This document shows, one piece after another, positions 48,914 through 59,545 of a stretch of 64,000 bases of DNA. The first letter of the stretch is position 1; each line of letters opens with the position of its first letter. The position numbers and the translations under genes are program-made. The notes beneath the pieces were generated by a model, which did not search any database, was not told where the DNA came from, and worked only from the letters and a program-made list of their open reading frames with translations. Origin of the DNA: Erodium maritimum (Eukaryota; Streptophyta; Magnoliopsida; Geraniales; Geraniaceae); NCBI GenBank assembly GCA_963921825.1, contig OY997592.1:19409432-19473431 (forward strand), in the 5' to 3' direction.

Positions 48914-49276
48914 ATCATGTCCATTTTTGCGAAGCCGATTATCTTTCTTCTACCGTCAAAGAAAATGGGATGAACGGACATTGTTGAGGTAAAGACAAAA
49001 ATATAAACAAATAGTAAATTATAAAATCAGAAAACAAAAAAAAATTGAGGTTTATGTTTGAGGTTCGTAGAAAACTCGTCCATATAAATTTTCGGATGAG
49101 TTCACATGGTGTTTATCATGTGGAAAAAACATTTTTGTCATATCATTTTTACATCCAAATAATTAACTCAGTACAATTACATTAGAAAAAAATAAAGAAT
49201 GTAAGACACATATTTTAGTGGAAAATGATAATCTGAGTCCATTAACTTAAATCTAGTTATAGGAAGTCAGAAGTTA
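48914..49276. other. Spacer, nothing assigned
   Basis: AT-rich with no ORF. It ends at the TTA duplication of the next element. Confidence 0.4.
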
Positions 49277-49542
49277 GAGCACGTACAACGGAACGCACCC
49301 GCGCCCAGCTCCGCGCATGCCCGGTTCGAGGGCCGCGGGCCGTTCCGCTGCAGACGCCAAAAATCGCGGTCCCGCTCCCCTCGCCGTGTTCCGCGCTCCC
49401 CGATCGATGGCCGCTGGCCGCTGCCGCGCTCCGCGCGTCCTCGCTGTGCTGGCAGTCTATGGTGCCGCCACGTGTCCCGACCGTTGGCAACGGTAACTAA
49501 CGGCTATTTTTTTTAATTCAAAAATCAGCAAAAAAAAAACCC

Positions 49543-49550
49543 TATAAATA
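49543..49550 (+). promoter_or_regulatory. TATA box of the Myb-like ORF
   Basis: CCTATAAATACCCATC lies 114 bp before the ATG at 49657. Confidence 0.6.
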
Positions 49551-49853
49551 CCCATCTTCACTCTCATTTTTTCCACACCACTCTATACTTTCACTCTCCA
49601 ACTTCACTCTCATCTTCCCAAATTCTCCTCTCTCGTTTCAATTATTCGCGTGAAAAATGCCGGGCGGCGCTCGGTCTCGTGTACATTCAGCTGGTGACGA
49701 AGTAGGATTCTTCGAGGACGAACTGGCACGAGGTTTCGGAGACATTCTAACGGGCAATCGTAACAAGCCTGCGATGGCTTCCATGAATCCCTCTCTCTCA
49801 TTTTTAGATTTCATCTTCGATAGGCATTTGTGAGATCTGAAACGTCTGTGGGA

Positions 49854-50030
49854 GTTGTAAAAAAGTAATTTCAGGCGCCCGCCCGCCCTTGCCTTGTCCC
49901 CGACCAATTTCAGGCGCCCGCCCGCCCAGGCGCTCACTAGTCGGATTGCCGCCTGAAGCCGCCCGACCAGCTCAGGTCGAAGCGTTTTGGCCGTTTTCAG
50001 CGCCTAGGCGGGCGCCTAGCCCGCCTTTTA
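49854..50030. mobile_element. GC-rich inverted-repeat MITE, hAT-like
   Basis: It runs from GTTGTAAAAAAG to CCTTTTACAACC, with GGCGCCCGCCCGCC repeated and a GGCGGGCGCCTAG arm near the right end. The general plan matches the hAT-like MITE at 31304. No clean 8-bp duplication was found, so edges are approximate. Confidence 0.5.
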
Positions 50031-50112
50031 CAACCATGATTTATGTAACGTAATTTTGTTAATTAATTTATTTTATTAATGCATTCTATTCATTTTTTTT
50101 AGTAATGTATTA

Positions 50113-51827
50113 GAAGAGAAATCTAATAGAAACTCCTTTTATCCTAAAAACTGTGTGAACCAATCCTATCCACACACCCTTTAGATCCAACATTCACCAT
50201 AATGTTACATCATCACCCCAATTCAACCAAAATTCACGCCACTTTCTTACTTTCTCACACAAGCAAGGCAAAATTGTAATAGTATGGTGCCATGTGGACA
50301 AATGTCCATTTTTTTGTTCAACAATTCATTAATTTAATCATTCCCGCTTCGTTTCAACTCTGATTAGCTTCAAACTTGCGCCAATATTTTTCTTTTTCCA
50401 AGGGCTTTAAATCAAGATCAGTCATGAATATATTTTGAAGCACGAAAATAAAAATTTATATTGGGGTGATAAAAACAATGTTTAGTGTTGATAAATCTTC
50501 ACTAATAATTTTTTTATATCGGAGTATCAAACTAGTGCTAAATATTGTTTAGTGTTGATAAAACTAACTTAGTGTTCATAAAAAACATGTGATGATGTGA
50601 TAAAAATCATGTTCGATTTTGGAAAATGAGGTGATAAAACTAGTGTTCAGTGTTGATAAACCCAGTGTATAGTGTTGATAAAAATTACCCAGACTTAACC
50701 TTTTTTTTAAAAATCAGCCCCGAAATAAGGGTGATAACCTAGAGTTTAGTGTTGATAAAAAAAATGTGATGAGATGATAAAAACACATGTAATTTAATGA
50801 TAAACATAGTGTTTAGTGTTGATAAAACTAGTGCTTAGTGTTCATAAAAAACATGTGATGATGTGATAAAAACCATGTTCGATTTTGGAAAATGAGGTGA
50901 TAAAACTAGTGTTCAGCGTTGATAAATCCAGTGTATAGTGTTGATAAACCCAGTGTATAGTGTTGATAAAAATTACCCAGACTTAACATTTTTTTTAAAA
51001 TCAACCCCGAAATAAGGGTGATGACCTAGAGTTTAGTGTTGATAAAAAAAACATGTGATGTGATGATAAAAACACATGTAATTTAATGATAAACATAGTG
51101 TTTAGTGTTGATAAAACTAGTGCTTAGTGTTCATAAAAAACATGTGATGATGTGATAAAAATCATGTTCGATTTTGAAAAATGAGGTGATAAAACTAGTG
51201 TTCAGTGTTGATAAAAATTACCCAGACTTAACTTTTTTTTAAATCAGCCCCGAAATAAGGGTGATAACCTAGCATTTAGTGTTGATAAAAAAACATGTGA
51301 TGGGATGATAAAAACACATGTAATTTAATGATAAACATTGTGTTTAGTGTTGATAAAACTAGTGCTTAGTGTTCATAAAAAAACATGTGATGATGTGATA
51401 AAAATCATGTTCGATTTTGGAAAATGAGGTGATAAATCCAGTGTATAGTGTTGATAAACCCAGTGTATAGTGTTGATAAAAATTACCCAGACTTAACTTT
51501 TTTTTTAAATCAACCCCGAAAATAATTTTTTTTCGTGCTTCAAAATATATTCATGACTGATCTTGATAGAAAGCCCTTGAAAAAACAAAACTAATGGCGC
51601 AAGTTTGAAGCCAATCGAAGTTCAAACGAAGCGGGAAAAATTAAATTAGTGAATTGGTAAAAAAAAATGATGGTTTTACTAAAAAGCCCTTACCCCTTAC
51701 TAAAAAGTGCTGTTTTTTTGCAGTCAACAAATCAATTGCATCTCATCCATTCATTCTTAAAATGAATGGCTTGGATTGGTTCACACAGTTTTTACGTTAA
51801 GGAGTGGTTTCTATTTGATTTTTCCTC
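50113..51827. mobile_element. MULE-like MITE, copy B (TSD AATGTATTA)
   Basis: A perfect 9-bp duplication AATGTATTA flanks it at 50104-50112 and 51828-51836. The ends are GAAGAGAAATC and, inverted, GAGGAAAAATC, with inverted repeats of about 300 bp that closely match copy A (1452-2686). It is about 480 bp longer than copy A because it holds more internal repeats. It lies in the intron of the Harbinger Myb-like ORF. Confidence 0.9.
50480..51510. repeat. Internal tandem repeats of MULE-like copy B, four units
   Basis: ACCCAGACTTAAC marks unit ends near 50690, 50980, 51228 and 51490. Units are about 250-290 bp and are themselves made of GTGTTGATAAA and GTGTTCATAAA words every 20-40 bp, with GATGATGTGATAAA and TGTAATTTAATGATAAA in between. 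Confidence 0.85.
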
Positions 51828-53658
51828 AATGTATTATATTAATGCATTCTATTTATTTTTTTAGTAATTTATATTATTAATGCATTGTTAATTAATTTAT
51901 TGTATTAATTTTTTGCAATAGGCCAATACCGTCCCCAATTTCAAATGGCGTCAGGGTTTCAGGTGCGATCACAGTTTGGTATGTACCCACAAGGGTTCTA
52001 GACGCCACCGTTTGGGATGCCCCCGCAAGGGTTCTCAATGCCAACTCAATTCTACAACTACGAGGGGCACCCACTACCCGACGTACAAACCCCCCAACCA
52101 TCCTCTGCCGGACCTTCCCAACGACGAGCCCGAGCCCGTGCCCGAGGCCAACCCCGAGGCCAACCCCAAGAACCAGACCCGGAGGGCCGGACATTCAACA
52201 AGCAGGAGGACCACCACCTCATAACTTGCTGGTTGAGTACTACGAAAGACGCCATCAAGGGCAACTCTTAAACCGGCACCACATTCTGGTGCGAAGTTAC
52301 GAAGAAATACAACTCGAAGGGAGGTTTCCCAGAGCGCCGCTGGGAAGCTATCAAGAAACGTTGGGGCAGAGGTTCCTCTCAGACAAGGAGGTTCCTCGGT
52401 TATTTGAAGAGGTCCAAGGACGAGAATCCGAGCGGCGCCAACCAGGGGGAGCACATGAGACGTGCGAAGGAAATGTGGGAGGAGGCAGGGAAAGTGGTGA
52501 GAGACCACCCACTAAAGTTCGACCTGGATCATTGGGTGGAGAGGCTCGAGGGCGTCTCGAAGTTCACTGCCCAGGAGGGCACAATGGGAAATGTCCGCCG
52601 TCAAGTACGCCAACAACGACAACGGTTGGATGAGGCTGGGGCTTACAGCTCAACCCCACCCACAAGCACACGGGAGGAGGGCACACATCTCAGTGGTGAG
52701 TCCCAACCACCAGAATGGGGAGGAAGCGACAACTACGAGGGGACTCGGGTCCCTCTCAGCGACACACCCCCATCCCCTGAGGCCGCCCCAAGTCCCCCTC
52801 GCCGACCGCAAGGGAAGAAGGCAGCGAAGGCCGCAAAGAAAGGGACCGTCCTCACGGCCCAAATGTCTGCCTTCGCCGAGCTGGAACGTTCACGGGTGGA
52901 TGTTGAACGTTCACGTGGCGAACAACATGTAGAAAGACATCGCCTGATACAGACATTAACCCAACAGTGGGAAACAAACCTCGCCACCTACAAGTCCCTG
53001 TTGGGGGCGGATACATCTTCCTACGACGAAGAGGCTATGGCAGACCATAAGTTTTTCAAGTCCGAACTGCGACAACTCATAGCCACCCTTAAAGCCCAAA
53101 TCGATGATCTTCGACGACAAGCCCCACCACCAGATGTCGGCCCAACAGACGATGATTCTTGAACTTGTATTTTGTTTTGGGTTGTATTCAAAGGGGTTGA
53201 ATAAAATTTAAAGTTCAATTATATTCGTGTTAAATTTATTTATGTATTATTTATTGTCATTAATTATTTATTTCCAAAATTGTTTAAATTATAAATAATT
53301 TAAACGGTTTCTGATAACGAATTAAATAAAAGAGGAAAATATCAAATAATAATACAGTCAGCACTGTCCTGCACTCCCAGGACCTCAGAGGTCCTTTCTG
53401 TTGCAAAACACTCACTTTTCTGCACTCCCACTCCATCACTTTTGTCCAATCAGCACGAGGGCCTCAGGACCAGGGCTTCACCCAGGACCTTTCTGTTGTA
53501 CATGCTCTTAGAAGTTTTCCTGCCCTAAAGATGTACATACCCATGGAAAAGCTAGTAAAATGATGTTTAATTGTATAAACGCAACCTTTTGTCACACGAA
53601 CAGGCGGTCTTTGCTTTTCAAGCTATGTATGAATAGAAATAGACATTGTTTGAGTAGT

Positions 53659-54399
53659 TTAGGATGAATCCGAAAAAGAAATGAGAGCGTTGAGGTCTGC
53701 AAGGCATTCGGTAGGAAGGCCGAGGAAAGAGTTCATCAATAGATCATCGATGGGCTCAACCGTTGCGACCCCTACAAGTCTGCACCTCCCCTCTTTGTCC
53801 AGCCTCTGCCCTTTCCCACTTTTGGTTGCTCCCTTGGATTCCTCCGATGTCAGTACGGTTTCTACTTGCAGTGGAGCCGCCCTGTAAATACTTCCCGCGC
53901 TAAACACAAATTTAGCCTTGAATTCTAGATCAACCTGCAAAACAGGATTGATCAACTGAGATCGTGAATGGGGTTAAGTTAGAAAGGGTTCGTTTACCTG
54001 GCCCGTTTCTCGGTTGATGGTGCCTTGAAAGAGTTGAGGAACTATGTCTATCTTGAGAAACGGTGGCAATGGCAACCCCAAGAACTTAGCAGTGGCGCTT
54101 GTTAGTGGTGGGATGTAAAGACTTTTGATATCGAAGCTGGCCAGACTGTTTGTGGCCGTCCCTGTTCCTGCCCCTCCATCGGCATTGTAGTCGAAGTCCG
54201 GGTATCTGGAGATGGCAAGCTTGCAAGCTCCCAGAGTCTTGAAGTTAACATCGGTTCTTGGTGTGGCTGTGGTGGAGATGGGCCCCTGGTTTTGATTCAC
54301 TGATAAGGTAACAACGCTTGACCTAAGCCTTGGTTTCTCTGTTGAGATGCTCCAGAGAACTCTGGTGTTTGTGGGGTTTATCTTGCAACCCATTTTCAT
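53659..54399 (-). CDS. Conserved-looking plant protein of unknown function, two exons
   Basis: Exon 1 is 54399-53998 and exon 2 is 53934-53659, joined by a 63-bp GT-AG intron (CAG|GTAAAC ... TTGCAG|GTTGAT). The 225-residue product runs without a stop. It begins MKMGCKINP; a second ATG two codons later is equally possible. It has Thr/Ser-rich strands early on, a Gly/Ala-rich loop (DGGAGTGTATNS), a hydrophobic LGLPLPPFLKIDIVP segment at about 115-130, and a conserved-looking C-terminal half (VDLEFKAKFVFSAGSIY, LTSEESKG, FLGLPTECLADLNA). There is no clear signal peptide or membrane helix. The beta-rich pattern recalls LEA14-like folds, but I cannot place it in a named family. A Harbinger-like element sits about 150 bp past the stop. 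Confidence 0.8.
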
Positions 54400-54892
54400 G
54401 GTTGGTTGGTCCTTTGCGGGAGAAACGATTGGGTTTTGAAATACACTTGTATAGAACGTGAGGCTGCTCTGTGTCTTGCGTTTGAACCTTATCTTTTGTT
54501 GTTGGTGGTCAAGGAGTGCACGAATCTTTTTATGCCATGTATTTGTGCTAGTGCCGAAAGTGTGAAAAAAACGATGTCAGCTGCACATAATCTTTCCAAC
54601 AAAAAAAAAGGAAACAAAACTGCACATGATATGTAACACAATTTCGAATTAAGGACATTTTTCCTATATTTTTTTTTTGAAAGGGGCATTTGGCTGTGAG
54701 AGGCATAAATTGAAACAGAAACAAATTTGGGAGGAGAGTTCATGGTTGAGAGATGATTCTTCTTCTTTTAAGTTACTCTCAATCACTGGCAAATTAGATG
54801 AGAGATTCTTCTTCTTCGTTGTTGGGTTACCTTTCCGGGTTTGGATCAGTGCAAAAAATGCCCTCAAGAGATACCGTAAGTAGAGCGGTAGA
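54400..54892. other. Upstream region of the unknown gene
   Basis: A T(9) tract lies near 54670 and an A(9) tract near 54600. No ORF is convincing. The last 13 bp (54880-54892) form the left copy of a probable retroposon target duplication. Confidence 0.4.
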
Positions 54893-57222
54893 TCTAGGCT
54901 TTTCAAAAGCTCTCATCTTTTTCAAAAAGAAAAACCTACACCCTTTTACCCCGCCACCATCTCTTCTTTGCCCCCTCATTGATGACGGTCTTGGCTCCGG
55001 CCTAGGCTACTGTCAGCGAAGACTCCTTCCCTCTCTCCCTTCTGTCCATTCTCCTTGTTCAGTTCTTACCTAGTTTTTCCGTTTTCTTGCTCGCCTGTGA
55101 AGGTTTGTGGTAGCGGCCAGAGCTCTATGCCGCCGGCAACGGGTTGTGGGGAGACTCTCTTCGTCTCCCCGTTTGCTTGCTCGTCGTTGCTGCCCCGTCG
55201 GTTTCGTGCTTGGATCCAGATCTGATTGCGAACGAGAAATTCGACCTTGGTTTGAGCTGGATTCGTGGTTCCGGCAAGTGGTTGGGAGGGTGGCCGAAGC
55301 GTTGCCGGTTCATTGGGGTTCGTCTCCTTCATCCTCACAAGACCTCACCGGAGACAGACTATTCCTCGGTTGCTACTCTGCTCGCCGGAGTTGGCATCTT
55401 CAGTAGGAGCGTTCGCCGAAGCCCGAGCTGTTTGTCCTCGTCTCCCTTCTCAGATCTGTAAGCTGCTTTTTCAGATCTCGAATCTCTGTCCTTGCCGAAG
55501 AGGTCTGTTAGAACTGTCCGTCGACCGTGTGTTGGGTGGTCCTTCACGGGTAGGAGCAATTTTTTGGTGGACTTAGGAGTTGAGGTCTTGCTCGTGTGTT
55601 GATTGCCCCTTTGGCCGAAATCGGGGACTCCTTTTGTGAAGACCGCCTCGGTTTAGAAAGAATTTAATTATTTAAAAGTGTTCCTTAAAACGCCTTGGTT
55701 GGAAAACGAATCGAAAATTTGGATCGAGTGCAAAGAAAGGGGGGGAAGATAACCGGGCCGGACCAGACCCGACCAGCAGACCCGGCCAGGCCAGGCCCGC
55801 CCTGATCCTGCTCCTCGATTTGGGCCGTGCGGCCCAACACTAAAATGAGGCCTATTGAGAGTCAGGCCCGCGCTATTTAAGAACGCGAATTAGGGTTTCG
55901 AACCCTAATTCCCCTCAGAATCGCGCAGCCTCCCTCCCGCCTCCTCTCTCTCCCTTTCCTCTTCCCTCATCGAGCTCCTCCATCTCCGACCCTCTCGTCT
56001 CTCCCTCTTATCCTTCGAACCACGCCGCCGCCTTCACGCCACCGTCTTCTCATCCTCTCCGTCCTTCCCTCACGCAGGTCCCTCTCCATCTCCGACCTTC
56101 CCTCTCCATCTCCGACCCACTCTCCCTTTCACTCCTCCTTCTCGCCGCCGTCCTCGGTAGTAGCAAGGTTGGCCTCCATCGCTCGTTTCCTCAAGGCCGG
56201 AGCTCCCGTCTATCACGCCGTCGCCGTGAGCGTTCTGCCGAGCTCACCAGATCCGGGACGCAACCCGAGCCGGTTCAGATCTGAGGCGAGAGAACCGTGC
56301 TCCGCCGTGCTAAGCCCTCCCCGCCGTCGTCTTTTTCCCCCAAGGTGAGGAACACGAACCCGTGAGTTTTGGTCGCCGGCGGTGTCTTCGCTGGTGGCCG
56401 TCCGGACTCAAACCCGAGCTCTTCTTCTTCCCCTTTCTTTTGTTGTTCTTCCCGTGCGATTCTTGGATTTGGAGAGATTAATGAACAAATTGACTAAAGA
56501 CACTAAGGGAAACGATTTTAAACCGAAAATCAGTGTTAAATTAAAAAAAGGATTTAAATTAAAGAGGAAAGTGTTAAATTAAATCGGTTTTTGGACTCTT
56601 GAACAAATTTGGAACCTGGACGAATAAACCAGAGTGTTAATCGGACTTAGAACGGGAATTAAAAGTGGAGTCGCTGAACCGGACACCTCGAGGTTCGTGC
56701 CGCGAAACATGTGCCTCGGGAATCCTACCTCGAAACCCGTGCATTGGGATCCGTGCATTGGAAACCGTGCCTCGGAAAACATGCACCGGGTTCTATGCTC
56801 GGGGTTCGGGTGCTCGAACCCGATTCGTCGTTTAATCCCGCTTTTGACCCTTTCGGGTTTAAAAAGGCAACTGTTGAATTTAATTTGGGCTGTACCAGAA
56901 CTGATTATAAGTTTTACCTGTTAAAATTAGACTTGGACTTCGCTCGAGAAGACCGGAGTTAGGCCAGGACGTCAGCAGCGAGGAGACGCAGCTGTTGTGA
57001 TCGTCTTGAGGTAGGGAAAGTAGTGAATACCGGTTTAATTGCGGAAAGTTACTAGTATGCATGTTAGGTAATAATAAAACTGGAACGAACGTTTTTATGA
57101 TATAAATAATCGGACGAGTCTTAGTAACATGTAGGATGTGATTCACTAGTGTTAGCCGCTTTCAATAATTCTGGGAAATTGTCGTGCTGGTAGAATGGCC
57201 ATGTCGAGCCGTAGGTTGTGTG

Positions 57223-58984
57223 TGTTAGCCTCGGTGCCCGTAGTACGATCGTAAATGTCCAATTGTAATTATCATCGTTGGCAATATAAATAAAGCGGCT
57301 TTTATATTACTTAAGTGTTGGAGTAATATGTCGTGTGTGTTTCCGATCTGTGCCCACCATGCGAATAGAACCATAGATCAGAATGGATCACACTCGATGA
57401 GGTCCCTAGTCAATAGTCTTCGCTGGAAGCGACTAGTATGAAATATGACTCTTGATGGCTTACGTTCTATTAGCCATAGGAAAGGGTTCCGGAGTCTGAT
57501 CATAAACATCATGTGGGACATGATGTTGGACGACCCGACCTGAATATGTTCCATAGATTAAGTCATGAACATGTTCAAAGTCGTAGCTTGTCAGGTATCC
57601 TTACACCGAGGAGTCTATATGATTACTATGCAGTAAACAACCAAGTTTGACCTGAAAGCCCAACGTTGCACCGTGACTGGGCTTCCATAACGACCAGGTA
57701 TGGCTTGGGGAATGACTGTATGAGTGACATGATAGACGGCTAAGGGATTTATCTCTCATACTGCGGTATGGGAAAGATATCTGGTTCACGGTCGCTTGAT
57801 CGAGAGTGACTGACAAGAAAGCATGGCCATGCACATGATACTGGGTATCATAAGGTCAATCATCTCACATATCAAGGAACATGGATTGAGGATAATAAGG
57901 ATGATGACTCTATGCGTTATCTCAATCCGGATATCGGTGATAAAGGGATAATGACAAGGACGGCTGAAAGGTCAGAATCGACAGGGCGCGATTCGTTATG
58001 CAGGGTCGGGCAATAATGAGTCTCGTCAGTCGCCACTTTGGTAAGATCAAGTAAAATGGGATTTTACGTTGATCTTACCGACATGCATAGACCTAAGGGT
58101 CACACCGATAGTTTGATACTCGATAAGAACATGACGGACCTAAGTTGGAGGGAATTGTGGCGGGGATCGTCATAGTGGACCGGCTAGCATATTGGGCTCG
58201 GCATGGGCTCTCTTGGAGAGGCCCATGGCCGGCCCATATAGGCTAGGCCCAACAAAGACTTAAGTCATTAGATGACAATGAGTCTTGTTGACCAAAATTG
58301 GGTGGGACCCAATTTCCACTAAACTAATAAACTAGGTAGTGTATTAGCTCCACCTAGCATCTTGGCATGGACACTTGTCTTAAGTTGAGAGTTAAGTGAT
58401 TCCACTTAACTAAGCATGCAAGAAAGGTTGGAGAAGACAACATGCAAGTGTAGAGAATTAGAGAGAGAGTTTTCTTCTTCTTCTTCTTCCTCTACCTTGG
58501 CCAAACTCCCCTCCAAGCTTCAAGGTTGGTTTTTCATGTTCTTGAGTCATCAAACTCAAGAACTACGTTGGCTTTGGTTCCGTTAAGGATATGTAGGCGT
58601 CCAAGGGGCTCAAGCCATTCAAAGTTGGGTGTTATTGAACCAATTTCGGACAAGTAGAGGGTACTGATTTTCAGCACAATTTTGTCCGACCAGTCACTTT
58701 GAGGAGCTCTATCGGAGGTTCATCCGATGTCCGATGAGGCTGATTTTTTGAGTGAACGTTCTCCACATATGGGTCTTCAATCTGACCAAAGGGATTTGAG
58801 TTTCAACGGTTCGTTTTCGATATACACCAGCTGCAAGATGAGGCACTTGCAAAGATGATGTTCACATACCTTTGCTGAATTTTCAGACTTGTTTTTCATA
58901 TTTGGTAGACTCATCTCGATTGATTCGTGGTTAATCTTCCGCTGCATTTTGTGTTTAACATGTCCACGACATCGAGACCCAATA
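57223..58984 (+). mobile_element. Solo LTR of the second copia family (TSD GTGTG)
   Basis: It starts TGTTAGCCTCGG and ends ATCGAGACCCAATA, flanked by GTGTG at 57218-57222 and 58985-58989. It closely follows the LTR at 39956-41635, including ATGTGGGACATGAT and CGCTTGATCGAGAGTGACTG. It is inserted within solo LTR C, so it is the younger of the two. Confidence 0.88.
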
Positions 58985-59350
58985 GTGTGCTGACTGAATT
59001 GCATGTTTTTGTTTGAGATGTGTGCTGTGTGCCCTAGTGTCGATAAGTTTAAGAGTTAAGAACTAGTATATTCGGTGTAACATGTTGTTGATATGTGTGG
59101 GCAAGTGTGTCGTGTTTGAGGAATGGTGAATCCTTGATTGCGATATGGTCGGGTGAGTGATAGACTGACGTGTTGTATAGTTGTGGTAAGATTGTTGGGC
59201 CTGTGATCCGTGTTTGATCTGTGGCATTGCGATGCGTGATATTATCTTGATGTGTGATCCAAGAGAGTGTTTTCGGTACGATGCCTACATCGAGGGGTAT
59301 GCCGGTGTAGGACATCTAGGCCGATGTCCTGATTGGGCCTACGGGTCGTA

Positions 59351-59545
59351 TTGGGTCGACGGGTCGGAGCCGACTGGCCACATCATATTGCATTGGGCCG
59401 ACGGGTCGGAGCCGACGGGTCACATAATATTGCATTGGGCCGACGGGTTACATCATATTGCATTGGCCCGACGGGTCGGAGCCGATGGGTCACATCATAT
59501 TGCATTGGGCCGATGGGTCGGAGCCGACGTGCCATATCATAGTGT
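59351..59545 (+). repeat. 42-bp tandem array, about five copies, in solo LTR C
   Basis: TTGGGCCGACGGGTCGGAG followed by GGTCACATCATATTGCA repeats with starts at 59351, 59393, 59435, 59463 and 59505. One unit is shortened to 28 bp. Confidence 0.9.

Larger units (their letters stand above)
49657..53162 (+). pseudogene. Myb/trihelix-like protein with NAM-associated tail (Harbinger ORF1-like)
   Basis: Exon 1 starts at 49657 (MPGGARSRVHSAGDEVGFF). The intron has been enlarged by a GC-rich MITE and the MULE-like MITE. The next exon seems to begin at 51922 after TGCAATAG. It holds a Pro/Gln-rich stretch with a stop near 52000, a Myb/trihelix-like block (RTFNKQEDHHLITCWLSTT), a stop near 52270, a basic helical block (EAIKKRWGRGSSQT) and, from 52404 to 53162, an open charged tail with a Ser/Pro-rich linker and coiled-coil-like end (SELRQLIATLKAQIDDL). 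It is the same protein plan as at 15695 and probably dead. Confidence 0.6.
49277..53507 (+). mobile_element. PIF/Harbinger-like element with a Myb-like ORF (TSD TTA), hosting a MULE-like MITE
   Basis: The ends GAGCACGTACAACGGAA and, inverted, GAGCATGTACAACAGAA are flanked by TTA at 49274-49276 and 53508-53510. Removing the MITE at 50113-51827 and its TSD leaves about 2.5 kb, close to the 2.24-kb sister at 15251. It carries a TATA box, one Myb-like ORF and no transposase. It ends about 150 bp beyond the stop codon of the gene at 53659-54399. Confidence 0.88.
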
